From Sphingobium sp. AP50 (GTDB lineage: Bacteria > Pseudomonadota > Alphaproteobacteria > Sphingomonadales > Sphingomonadaceae): DNA of 64,000 bases. Position 1 is the first letter of the stretch; every line of letters begins with the position of its first letter. The stretch is from contig NZ_FNYZ01000019.1 of assembly GCF_900109095.1 (NCBI RefSeq), forward strand, positions 44,838 to 108,837, read 5' to 3'. The notes beneath the pieces were generated by a model. It searched no databases and was not told the origin of the DNA. It saw only the letters and a program-made list of their open reading frames with translations. The position numbers and the translations under genes were made by a program. This document shows, one piece after another, positions 18,144-27,016 of this stretch.

Positions 18144-18587
18144 ATGAAACAGGGGACCGACCTTCAGTCGCTCGTCGGCTATCAGGTCCGGCGCGCCAAT
18201 CTGCGCATGGATGAAGATGCGCGCGCCGCGCTGGCGGAGCATGATCTGTCGCCGGCCAAGATGACCGCCCTGATCCTGATCCGCGACAATCCGGGTTGCG
18301 ATCAGACGGCGCTCGGCCGGGCGCTCAGCATCAACCGGTCCAGCGCGATGAAGCTGATCAACATCTTGGTCGACAAGGGGTTGGTGGAACGGCGGCCCGG
18401 CCGCGACCTGCGCACCAACGCTCTGGCGCTGTTGCCGCATGGCGAGGTTCAGGTGAAAGCGATGCTGGCGGCCGTGAAGGCTTCCGATGCCCGAACGACG
18501 GCGCGTCTCAGCGCCGATGAAGTGCATCTGTTGCGCGATCTGTTGAGCCGGCTCGGCCCGGCTGACGAGGGGGATGCCGTCGAATAG
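18144..18587 (+). CDS. ferC: MarR-family regulator, FerC-like
   Basis: A 147-residue winged-helix regulator. Helices LVGYQVRRANLRMDEDARAALAEHDLSPAKMTALILI precede the recognition segment TALGRALSINRSSAMKLINILVDKGLVER and the wing RPGRDLRTNALALLPHGEVQV. FerC represses ferulate genes in Sphingobium and is released by hydroxycinnamoyl-CoA. Here the gene sits directly before ferA and beside an aldehyde dehydrogenase, and copies of one palindrome lie in front of it, ferA and ferB. ATG 18144 is chosen with the purine-rich AAAGTGGGG upstream; the much longer open frame upstream is antisense to the dehydrogenase. Confidence 0.8.
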   Translation: MKQGTDLQSLVGYQVRRANLRMDEDARAALAEHDLSPAKMTALILIRDNPGCDQTALGRALSINRSSAMKLINILVDKGLVERRPGRDLRTNALALLPHGEVQVKAMLAAVKASDARTTARLSADEVHLLRDLLSRLGPADEGDAVE

Positions 18588-18600
18588 CGCTTGCGTGAAT

Positions 18601-18617
18601 TGTATCATAGGCGCACA
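18601..18617. promoter_or_regulatory. Putative FerC operator 2 (upstream of ferA)
   Basis: The plus strand reads TGTATCATAGGCGCACA, flanked by AT on each side so that the dyad extends to ATTG...CAAT. It is centred about 52 bp upstream of the ferA start. It is nearly identical to the sites at 18102 and 40181. Confidence 0.75.
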
Positions 18618-18660
18618 ATCTGGGCCGTAACCGGAGACTGATTCGACGGACTGGAAGGGG

Positions 18661-20799
18661 ATGCGCGTGACGGAAGAGCTTTGCCTGGATCAGCGGACCA
18701 TAGCGGCGCCATCGCTCGATCGCCTGCTCCGACCCCGGTCGGTCGCGATCGTCGGCGCGTCCGACAAGCCCGGCTCGCTCGGTGCCTCGGTCCTGGCCAA
18801 TCTGCTGCGGCAGGGGTTTGACGGGCCGATCCATCTGGTCAATCCGAAGCGCGCGGACATTGGCGGTCGCCCCTGTGTTGCATCCGTCGATGATCTGCCC
18901 GAAGCTGTCGACGTCGCTGTTCTCGCGATCCCGCGCATGGGCGTTCTGGACAGCATCCGGGGCCTCGCGCGCAAGGGTGTCGGCGCCGCCGTCATCTTCT
19001 CCGCCGGCTTTGCCGAGGATGGGCCGCAGGGTCTGGCCGATCAGCAGGAAATCGCCCGCATCGCCCGCGAAGCCGGCATGGTGGTGGAGGGGCCGAACTG
19101 CCTGGGTCTCGTCAATTTCCGCGACAATGTCTCGCTCACCTTCATCGAAATGCCGGAGGCGAAGGCACAGGGTGATCAGCGCGTCGGCATCGTCTCGCAA
19201 TCGGGCGCCATGGCCGCCGTGCTGGCGACGACGATGATCCATCGCGATGTGCCTTTGAGTTGCTACATCTCCACCGGCAATGAGGCGGCGAGCGGGATTG
19301 AGGATTATCTCGCCTATCTGGTCGATCAACCGGACACCGCCGTCATTGCGCTGATCGCCGAACATGTCCGCGATCCAGCCCGCTTCCTCGCGGCCGCTCG
19401 TGCGGCCCGTGCCGCCGGCAAGTCGGTGGTGCTGCTGCACCCCGGTCGCAGCGCTGCAGGTGCGGCAAGCGCGGCCACTCATACGGGTGCGATGGCGGGC
19501 GATCATGCGGTCATGGCCGTCCATGTCCAGCGCGCCGGCGTGATCCTGGTCGACTCGCTGGAGGAACTGGGCGATGTCGTTGAAATCCTCACTCGTTCGC
19601 CCGAAGCTGGGGCAGGCGGCACCGGGGTCATCGCCGAATCCGGCGCGTTCAAGGCGATGATGCTCGACCTGGCCGAGACGGTCGATCTCAACCTTCCCAA
19701 GCTGACCGATGCGGACAGTCCGGCCCTGCGCGCCGCGCTGCCCGATTTCGTCCCCGTCACGAATCCCATGGACATCACCGCGCAGGGACTGGTCGATCCC
19801 GGCCTCTATGGCCGCACCCTCGCCGCGCTGGCGCAGGACAATCGGATCGGCACCATATTGCTGACTCTGATCCAGACCGACACCGGCACATCGCATATCA
19901 AGTTCGGTGCCGTGCTGGATGCCCTGAAGCAGATTGGCGCCACCAAGCCGGTCATCGTCGGTGGTGTGGATGAAGGCGGCGGCGTTTTCGCGGAAGACCT
20001 GACCGCCCTGCGGCAAGCGGGCGTCACCTATCTGCCGACCGCCGAACGGATGCTGCGTGCGCTTGCCCGCATCGCCGCGCATCGTCAGCGTGACACGGCG
20101 GTCGCCACGCTCGACGCCCAGCCGGTCGAGGGTCTGTCACAGGTTGGCAGTACCATCCCCGAACATCGATCGAAAGCGATCATGGGCGCGCAGGGCATCG
20201 CCTTCCCCGCCTTCGAACTGGCACAGAGCGCCGCCGAAGCCGTCGCCGCCGCCGATCGCCTCGGCTATCCGGTGGTGCTGAAGGCGCAATCGCCCGAACT
20301 GCCGCACAAGAGCGATGCTGGCGGCGTCATCATCAACCTGACCGACGCAGATGCGGTTGCGGCAGGTTGGGACCGGTTGATGGCCAATCTTGCCGCCTCG
20401 CGCCCCGGCCTGCTGCTGGACGGCGTACTGGTGGAGGGGATGGCGGCCAAGGGCGTCGAAATGATCGTCGGCGCGCGTAATGATCCGCATTGGGGACCGA
20501 CCATCCTCGTCGGCTTCGGTGGTGTTGCGGCGGAACTGCTGCACGATGTCTGCCTGCTGCCGCCCGATCTGACACGCGACGCGATCATTGCACAAATCCG
20601 CAAGCTGCGCATGGCGCCGCTGCTCGACGGTTTCCGCGGCGCCCCGGCCATGGATATCGGCGCGGTCGCCGACATCGTTCAGCGTCTGGGCCAGATGGTT
20701 GCCGCCACCCCGGCGATCAGCGAAGTCGATCTCAACCCGGTGATCGTTTATCCGCAGGGACAGGGCGCGATTGCGCTGGACGCGCTGATCTCGCTCTAA
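18661..20799 (+). CDS. ferA: Feruloyl-CoA synthetase FerA (NDP-forming acyl-CoA ligase)
   Basis: A 712-residue fused acyl-CoA synthetase of the acetyl-CoA synthetase (ADP-forming) superfamily. A CoA-binding Rossmann domain (RSVAIVGASDKPGSLGASVL, residues about 25-150) is followed by ligase domains with GIVSQSGAMAAVLA, AATHTGAMAGDHAV and GTGVIAESGAFKAMMLD. The C-terminal ATP-grasp (LGYPVVLKAQSPELPHKSDAG to ISEVDLNPVIV) is about residues 500-712. Sphingobium FerA belongs to this family rather than to the AMP-forming ligases. It activates ferulate to feruloyl-CoA. It follows ferC with its own operator; ferB is unlinked, 20 kb away. GTG 18667 has a better-spaced ribosome site and could be the true start. 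Confidence 0.85.
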   Translation: MRVTEELCLDQRTIAAPSLDRLLRPRSVAIVGASDKPGSLGASVLANLLRQGFDGPIHLVNPKRADIGGRPCVASVDDLPEAVDVAVLAIPRMGVLDSIRGLARKGVGAAVIFSAGFAEDGPQGLADQQEIARIAREAGMVVEGPNCLGLVNFRDNVSLTFIEMPEAKAQGDQRVGIVSQSGAMAAVLATTMIHRDVPLSCYISTGNEAASGIEDYLAYLVDQPDTAVIALIAEHVRDPARFLAAARAARAAGKSVVLLHPGRSAAGAASAATHTGAMAGDHAVMAVHVQRAGVILVDSLEELGDVVEILTRSPEAGAGGTGVIAESGAFKAMMLDLAETVDLNLPKLTDADSPALRAALPDFVPVTNPMDITAQGLVDPGLYGRTLAALAQDNRIGTILLTLIQTDTGTSHIKFGAVLDALKQIGATKPVIVGGVDEGGGVFAEDLTALRQAGVTYLPTAERMLRALARIAAHRQRDTAVATLDAQPVEGLSQVGSTIPEHRSKAIMGAQGIAFPAFELAQSAAEAVAAADRLGYPVVLKAQSPELPHKSDAGGVIINLTDADAVAAGWDRLMANLAASRPGLLLDGVLVEGMAAKGVEMIVGARNDPHWGPTILVGFGGVAAELLHDVCLLPPDLTRDAIIAQIRKLRMAPLLDGFRGAPAMDIGAVADIVQRLGQMVAATPAISEVDLNPVIVYPQGQGAIALDALISL

Positions 20800-20806
20800 C
20801 AACCTC

Positions 20807-20875
20807 CGTCATTGCGAGCGCAGCGAAGCAATCCATTGGCGCACCATGGATTGCTTCGTTGCGCTCGCAATGACG
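20807..20875. repeat. Large palindromic extragenic repeat (REP-like)
   Basis: The first arm begins CGTCATTGCGAGCGCAGCGA and continues to GCAATCCA; the second arm, its near-perfect complement (one G/T variant), ends in TGCGCTCGCAATGACG. They are separated by about 11 bp. It sits between convergent ferA and the DUF3237 gene and may also act as a terminator. This repeat type is common between genes in many proteobacteria. Confidence 0.85.
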
Positions 20876-20881
20876 ACATGG

Positions 20882-21385
20882 TCAAGTCAGCGCATAATAG
20901 CGCAGCACGTTGCCGTCCGATCGCCGCTCGCCCACGCCGATGAAGACATGCTTCGTCAGCCAGTCATGCTTGCCGACCGGACATTCGAAACTGGGATTGC
21001 CGCGCAGATAATAATCCTGCTGCTCCACCGGTTCGCCCCCGGCAAAGGCCCAGTCGCGCAGGCGCTGCATCGTATCGGGCTTGCGCCCCCACAGAAAGCC
21101 GCGGTTGTTGAGCAGGATCAGCGTGCCATCCTCCTCTTCCAGCATGTAGCGGGCGTCGAACACGGCCACATCGTCTGGCCGGAAATAGGCATAGTCGCCG
21201 CCCGATCCCGGCACCGCCTTGCCTTTGATCCTTGGCCCCTCGAACGTGCCGCTCTCCACATAGACCGCACTGCGATTGCCGCCCCAGGGGGTGTTGGCGA
21301 TCATCTGGACGCGGGGGAATTGCAGCCGCACCTCCATCGCGAACTCCAGCCGCGGATTGTCCAGCGTCGAAAACATATCCATCAT
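20882..21385 (-). CDS. DUF3237 domain protein
   Basis: A 167-residue soluble beta-barrel-type protein of the DUF3237 family (RVQMIANTPWGGNRSAVYVESGTFEGP, GSGGDYAYFRPDDVAVFDARYMLEEEDG, YYLRGNPSFECPVGKHDWLTKHVFIGVGER). No enzymatic role is firmly established for the family, although members recur in aromatic and steroid catabolic clusters. It is the third gene of a minus-strand operon after an SDR and a SnoaL-like gene, 13 bp behind the SDR stop. That operon begins next to one of the seven ATAACGATCGTTAT boxes. Confidence 0.8.
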   Translation of the reverse strand: MMDMFSTLDNPRLEFAMEVRLQFPRVQMIANTPWGGNRSAVYVESGTFEGPRIKGKAVPGSGGDYAYFRPDDVAVFDARYMLEEEDGTLILLNNRGFLWGRKPDTMQRLRDWAFAGGEPVEQQDYYLRGNPSFECPVGKHDWLTKHVFIGVGERRSDGNVLRYYALT

Positions 21386-21398
21386 CCCAACTCCCCAA

Positions 21399-22148
21399 TC
21401 ACCCTAATTCCAAAGTCCCGCCATCCACGAACAGATTGGCGGCGGTGATAAAGCTGGCCTCGTCCGAAGCCAGAAACAGCACGGCGCGCGCGACTTCCTC
21501 CGCACGGCCTATGCGCTTCATCGGCACGGCCGCGATCATCGCCTCGCGCAGATTGTCCACATCGGCCTCGCTCATGCCTGGATTGCGATGCAGTAAAGGC
21601 GTTTCAATCGGACCGGGACTGACAAGATTGACGCGAATGCCTTCACCTACCAGTTCGCCCGCAATCACTTTCAGCGCTGCATAAAGCCCGCCCTTGGCCG
21701 CCGCATAAGCGGTGTTGCCCGGCACAAAGGCATGGCCGCCGATCGACCCCGTCGCCACGATCGATCCACCTCGGCCCATCAGCCGCAATGCCTTCTGAAT
21801 AGCGAACACGCAGCCGCGCAGATTGACGCCATGGACATGGTCCCAATCCGCCAGCGTCAGGTCGCGCAGCGGCGCGAACCCACCCACGCCCGCATTGACG
21901 AACAGCGTATCGATCCGCCCGTCCTGCGCCGCGATATCGGCGATCACCGCGTCCATCGCATCCAGATCAGCCATGTCTGCGCGATAGCCCCGCGCGCCCT
22001 CTATGTTCGCCACCGCCGCGTCGATCGTTGCCTGATCCCGCCCGGTCAGCCGCACGATCCCGCCCTCCGCTGCAAAGGCTTGCGCGCTGGCAAGCCCAAT
22101 GCCGCTATTGCCGCCGACGACCAATATGATCTTGTCTTTGAACCGCAT
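21399..22148 (-). CDS. Short-chain dehydrogenase/reductase
   Basis: A 249-residue classical SDR. The cofactor loop is VVGGNSGIGLASAQ (a GGxxGIG variant of TGxxxGIG), the NAG motif is LFVNAGVGG, and the catalytic Ser and Tyr-x-x-x-Lys are in VATGSIGGHAFVPGNTAYAAAKGG. The C-terminus is SFITAANLFVDGGTLELG. The TGRD stretch after beta-2 suggests NADP+ use. ATG 22148 is chosen because the longer frame adds no fold. It is the middle gene of the SnoaL-SDR-DUF3237 operon; its substrate is probably an alcohol or ketone in side-chain catabolism, by context only. Confidence 0.85.
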   Translation of the reverse strand: MRFKDKIILVVGGNSGIGLASAQAFAAEGGIVRLTGRDQATIDAAVANIEGARGYRADMADLDAMDAVIADIAAQDGRIDTLFVNAGVGGFAPLRDLTLADWDHVHGVNLRGCVFAIQKALRLMGRGGSIVATGSIGGHAFVPGNTAYAAAKGGLYAALKVIAGELVGEGIRVNLVSPGPIETPLLHRNPGMSEADVDNLREAMIAAVPMKRIGRAEEVARAVLFLASDEASFITAANLFVDGGTLELG

Positions 22149-22162
22149 GCTCTTTCTCCGGC

Positions 22163-22555
22163 TCAGAAGGGCGAATGGGGATTGGGGCTGTCCGTCGGCA
22201 CATCCTGCACCGTGTCCCAATGCTCGACGATCATGTCGCCCTCGATGCGGAAGATATCCATCACCGCAAAGCCCGGATCGCCCTCGAACCTTCGAACATG
22301 ATAATGGACGATCACATGGTCGCCATCGGCAAAGCGCCGCTTGATGTCATGCACCGCATCGGGATTTTCGCCCCGCACCTTGCGCAGGAACGCTTTCAGA
22401 GGCTCCAGCCCCGTATCCACCCACTGATTATGCTGGATATAGTCGGGCGCAATGAACCGGTCCGCCGCCTCGCCATCCATCGGTATCAGCACATGGTCGA
22501 ACATCGCCTGCACCAGATCCAGATTGCGCTGCTCCTGTGATGTATAGCCCATCAT
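22163..22555 (-). CDS. SnoaL-like (NTF2-fold) protein, COG4922 type
   Basis: A 130-residue polyketide-cyclase-like cone-fold protein (NLDLVQAMFDHVLIPMDGEAADRFIAPDYIQHNQWVDTG, HDIKRRFADGDHVIVHYHVRRFE, DIFRIEGDMIVEHWDTVQDVP). Members bind hydrophobic ligands and can catalyse aldol or isomerase chemistry; this subgroup has no assigned reaction. It is the first gene of the minus-strand operon with the SDR and DUF3237 genes, divergent from another SnoaL-like gene, with an ATAACGATCGTTAT box in the 95-bp gap. Confidence 0.82.
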   Translation of the reverse strand: MMGYTSQEQRNLDLVQAMFDHVLIPMDGEAADRFIAPDYIQHNQWVDTGLEPLKAFLRKVRGENPDAVHDIKRRFADGDHVIVHYHVRRFEGDPGFAVMDIFRIEGDMIVEHWDTVQDVPTDSPNPHSPF

Positions 22556-22603
22556 CCTCTCCCTCTATTTTCCGCTGGCGCAGGGCCATGCTTTCAGTAT
22601 ACG

Positions 22604-22617
22604 ATAACGATCGTTAT
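22604..22617. promoter_or_regulatory. Recurrent palindrome box A1 (ATAACGATCGTTAT)
   Basis: A perfect 14-bp palindrome lies between divergent SnoaL-like genes, 34 bp before the plus-strand start. It is one of seven copies in the window (others at 28245, 40282, 43445, 53760, 55289 and 60291), all next to catabolic or transport genes. It is presumed to be a repressor operator. Confidence 0.75.
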
Positions 22618-22650
22618 TAAAAGAACAAGAGCCAAGGAGAGGAAAGCGCC

Positions 22651-23052
22651 ATGAACCGCGCCGACTATGATCGCTATGCGCAGGCTTTCAACAATCGCGA
22701 CTATGACACGGTGTTCGATTTCTACGCGCCCGGCGCCAGCATCCGTTTCTTTGGCGTGGACCTCGGCACGCGCGACGCATTCAAGCGCTTTTACGGCTTC
22801 CTGCACGCCCATGTGATCGAGACGCTGACGATCGAGCGCTTTGCCGCCAGTGACGAACTGGTTGCCCTTGAAGGGATCATCCGGGTCGAGGCGACGCAGG
22901 ATCTGGATGCGGCCACGCTCGCCGCGCAGGGCCTCGACCAGTTCATGCCGATCGCCAAGGGGCAAGTGCAGCAGATGCGCCAATATATCCATTATCATGT
23001 GGCGGACGGCAAATTTACCAGCGTGGGCTGCGCCATAGTCGGCTTGACTTGA
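22651..23052 (+). CDS. SnoaL-like (NTF2-fold) protein
   Basis: A 133-residue cone-fold protein (MNRADYDRYAQAFNNRDYD, VFDFYAPGASIRFFGVDLG, RFAASDELVALEGIIRVEATQ, QQMRQYIHYHVADGKFTSVGCAI). It is similar in size to ketosteroid-isomerase-like proteins, with no assigned reaction. The start follows AAGGAGAGG. A MarR regulator follows in the same operon, and a perfect ATAACGATCGTTAT palindrome precedes the gene. It may be a small lyase or isomerase of the local pathway; context-based only. Confidence 0.8.
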   Translation: MNRADYDRYAQAFNNRDYDTVFDFYAPGASIRFFGVDLGTRDAFKRFYGFLHAHVIETLTIERFAASDELVALEGIIRVEATQDLDAATLAAQGLDQFMPIAKGQVQQMRQYIHYHVADGKFTSVGCAIVGLT

Positions 23053-23080
23053 GCGCCGGCAAATGCCCTATCGGAAGACC

Positions 23081-23614
23081 ATGTCGAACAGCAGCCCGCC
23101 CAAGACGATATCGGCGCAGGCCGAAACCAGCCCAGCCGACACGCTGCATCGCGTCTTGCGACTGGCGAACAAGCTGATGGCGCCTTTCTCCACCTATCTG
23201 GAGCATCGCTACAAGATCAGCCTGAACGAATTCCGCCTGCTCATGCTGCTCGGCCGTTTTCCCAATTCGGCCAGCCACGAACTGGCGGAAATGACCGGCG
23301 TCAATCCGATGAGCGTGTCACGCGCCGTCGCCGCGCTCCAGAAACATGACCGCATCACCGTGGAGCGCGATCCCGCCAACAAGCGCCGCAAGATATTGGT
23401 CCTGACCGACGAAGGCCAGCGCCTCTACCGCCTGATGCGTCCGCAGACCGATAAGGTCTCAACCTATCTTGTCTCCGACCTGAAAGCCAAGGAGGTGGAG
23501 ACGCTCAACCAGTATCTCGACACTTTGGTCGATACGCTCGAATCGACTGATACGGACGGCAACAGCCGCTTCCTGGAATTCACCCGGCCGGAAGGCGACG
23601 GGGATTCAGAGTGA
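23081..23614 (+). CDS. MarR-family transcriptional regulator
   Basis: A 177-residue winged-helix protein: dimerisation helices HRVLRLANKLMAPFSTYLEHRYKI, helix-turn-helix ASHELAEMTGVNPMSVSRAVAALQKHDRI, wing VERDPANKRRKILVLTDEGQRLY. ATG 23081 has CGGAAG upstream; ATG 23063 would add six residues. It sits in an operon preceded by the ATAACGATCGTTAT box. It is the only regulator in the window directly behind such a box, so it is a candidate for the repressor of that regulon. Its last 9 bp overlap the convergent LysR gene. Confidence 0.88.
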   Translation: MSNSSPPKTISAQAETSPADTLHRVLRLANKLMAPFSTYLEHRYKISLNEFRLLMLLGRFPNSASHELAEMTGVNPMSVSRAVAALQKHDRITVERDPANKRRKILVLTDEGQRLYRLMRPQTDKVSTYLVSDLKAKEVETLNQYLDTLVDTLESTDTDGNSRFLEFTRPEGDGDSE

Positions 23615-24493
23615 TGGCGCCAATGCGGCCGGCAATTGCTGCCGCAACAGGTCCAGCAACCCGCTGATCTTGGGCAACAGATGGCGCCGCTGGGGATAGA
23701 CGGCCCAGATCGGCTCTTCCTCCGGCCGGAAGTCGGCCAGCACTTCCTGCAACGCGCCCGACGCCAGATGGGCCAGCACATAAAATTCGGGCAACTGGCA
23801 TATGCCCATGCCCGCCAGCGCCGCCTCCGTTACCGCGCTGCCGCTGTTGCAACGCCAGCGCCCCTTGGGACGGATCGTCTCATCCCGGCCGCCACGCCTG
23901 AACCGCCAGAGCGGTGTCGTCCCGGCCAGACATTCATGCTGCGCCAGGTCCGCTGGCTTCACCGGCACGCCATGCTTCGCCAGATAGTCGGGTGAGGCGC
24001 AGCTATAGAGTCGGCGCGACGCGATGCGCGTGCCGATCAGCCGGGATTCCGCCAGCTGCCCGGTCCGGATGGCAAGGTCATAGCCTTCACCGACCAGATC
24101 GACGACCCGGTTGGTCAGGTCGATCGTCACCCGCAATTTCGCATGCTGCGCGGCGTAACGCTGCACGATCGGCGCGATGAACCGCTCGCCCATCGCCGTC
24201 GAGCAGGTGATGCGGATATCGCCCTGCGGCTCGCCGCCTTCGCTGATCATCGCGATCGCCTCGTCCCGCTCGGCAACGATGCGGCTGCAATGGTCGAAGA
24301 ATAATCGCCCCGTATCGGTCAGGCGCACCGTGCGCGTCGTGCGATGGAACAGGGGCGCCTGTACCCGTGCCTCCAGCCCGGCGATGGCGCGGCTCATATG
24401 GGTGGTGGATACGCCCAGCGCCTCCGCCCCGGCCTTGAAACTGCCTGCCGCCGCGACCGCCACAAATTCATCTATACCTTCCCAGCGGCGCAT
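23606..24493 (-). CDS. LysR-type transcriptional regulator
   Basis: A 295-residue LTTR. The N-terminal helix-turn-helix is FVAVAAAGSFKAGAEALGVSTTHMSRAIAGLEARVQAPLF. The effector domain follows (GDIRITCSTAMGERFIAPIVQRYAAQHAKLRVTIDLTNR, LIGTRIASRRLYSCASPDYL). It diverges from frmA across a 164-bp gap, the usual arrangement for a regulator of the adjacent operon, so it may control formaldehyde oxidation. It belongs to the CrgA/DhcR-like group by its N-terminus; inducer unknown. Confidence 0.9.
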   Translation of the reverse strand: MRRWEGIDEFVAVAAAGSFKAGAEALGVSTTHMSRAIAGLEARVQAPLFHRTTRTVRLTDTGRLFFDHCSRIVAERDEAIAMISEGGEPQGDIRITCSTAMGERFIAPIVQRYAAQHAKLRVTIDLTNRVVDLVGEGYDLAIRTGQLAESRLIGTRIASRRLYSCASPDYLAKHGVPVKPADLAQHECLAGTTPLWRFRRGGRDETIRPKGRWRCNSGSAVTEAALAGMGICQLPEFYVLAHLASGALQEVLADFRPEEEPIWAVYPQRRHLLPKISGLLDLLRQQLPAALAPSL

Positions 24494-24657
24494 GGATTAT
24501 CCCGTCAATGTAATAATGAATTTCCCATATGCTTCCTTATCGCGCCAGTGGGATATTGCTAGAGCGGGGCCACGATGGGGGAAGGATCGTCCGGTCTTGC
24601 GACCGGGCGGCTCTTTCCGCCATATCCCACCATCCCTATCCTTGTCGGAGTTGCCCC

Positions 24658-25769
<1,112 letters not shown>

Positions 25770-25770
<1 letters not shown>

Positions 25771-26624
25771 TGGAAACGGTCAGCACCAATCGCGCCTTTG
25801 GCGGCGTGCAGGGCGTGTACCGGCACGCCTCCGCCGCCACTGGAACGGACATGACCTTCTCCGTCTATGTTCCGCCGCATGCGGAAGGCGCGAGGTTGCC
25901 GGTTGTCTGGTATCTGTCGGGCCTGACCTGCACCCATGCCAACGTCACCGAAAAGGGCGAGTTTCGCGCATTGTGCGCAGAACTGGGTCTGATCTTCATC
26001 GCGCCCGATACATCGCCGCGCGGGGAAGGCGTGGCGGACGATCCCGATGGCGCCTATGATTTCGGCCTCGGCGCGGGCTTCTATGTCGATGCGACGCAAG
26101 AACCCTTCGCCGCCAATTATCGCATGTGGTCCTACGTCACGGACGAATTGCCCGCGCTGATCGCCGCGCAATTCCCGATGGCCGATATGGATCGCCAGTC
26201 GATCATGGGGCACTCCATGGGCGGTCATGGCGCACTGACCATCGGCCTCAGTTTCTCCGACCGGTTCAAGGCCGTGTCTGCCTTCGCTCCGATCGTGGCC
26301 CCGTCACAGGTGCCCTGGGGCCAGAAGGCGCTGGGCGGTTATCTGGGCGAGGACAAGGCGGCATGGCGCAAGCATGATGCTGTCGCGCTGATCGAAGATG
26401 GCGTGCGGGTATCGGCGCTGCTGGTGGATCAGGGTGCGGCTGACAATTTCCTGGAAAAGGAACTGCGTCCCGACCTGCTGCGCGCCGCCTGCGATGCGGC
26501 CGGTATCCCGCTGACGCTCACGCTGCGGGAAGGCTATGATCACAGCTATTATTTCATCTCGACCTTCATGGCCGATCATCTGCGCTGGCACGCCGATCGC
26601 CTGAAGGCAGGGGACAAGGCATGA
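25770..26624 (+). CDS. fghA: S-formylglutathione hydrolase
   Basis: A 284-residue esterase-D-family serine hydrolase: VYVPPHAEGARLPVVWYLSGLTCTHANVTEKGEF near the start, nucleophile elbow IMGHSMGGHGALTIGL, and a late Asp and His in the stretch VDQGAADNFL to EGYDHSYYFI. It converts S-formylglutathione to formate and glutathione. The start codon overlaps the frmA stop, and its stop overlaps the next start (ATGA), so the three genes form one operon. Confidence 0.95.
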
Positions 26625-27016
26625 GCAGCACCCTTTTGCAAAGCTATTATGATGCCTTCAATCGCGGCGATGCCGCCGCGATGCTGGCGTTGCTGACCGA
26701 CGACGTGGTGCATGAACCCTCGCAAGGCGCGGTGCGCACCGGCAAGGCCGCCTTCGCCGATTTCCTCACCCATATGAACCGCTGCTATAGCGAGCAGGTG
26801 ATCGATCCGGTCTTCCTGACGTCGGCCGATGGCACGCGCGGCGCGGCCGAGTTCATGCTGGAGGGCCGTTATCTGGAAACCGATAGCGATCTGCCGGCGG
26901 CGACGGGCCAGACCTATCGACTGCGCGTCGGCGCCTTCTTCGACATTGTCGATGGGCGTATCGCGCGGGTAAGCAACCATTATAATCTGGCCGACTGGCT
27001 GGCGCAGGTCGGCTAA
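26621..27016 (+). CDS. SnoaL/ketosteroid-isomerase-like protein of the formaldehyde operon
   Basis: A 131-residue NTF2-fold protein (LLQSYYDAFNRGDAAAMLALLTDDVVHEPSQGAVRTGKAAFADFLTHMNRCY, AAEFMLEGRYLETDSDLPAATGQTYRLRVGAFFDI, VSNHYNLADWLAQVG). Its start overlaps the fghA stop, so it is translationally coupled to glutathione-dependent formaldehyde oxidation. Close relatives are found as third genes of frmA/fghA operons in other proteobacteria, with no proven function. A role with formaldehyde or a formaldehyde adduct is inference. It ends 4 bp inside the convergent MFS gene. Confidence 0.82.
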   Translation: MSSTLLQSYYDAFNRGDAAAMLALLTDDVVHEPSQGAVRTGKAAFADFLTHMNRCYSEQVIDPVFLTSADGTRGAAEFMLEGRYLETDSDLPAATGQTYRLRVGAFFDIVDGRIARVSNHYNLADWLAQVG

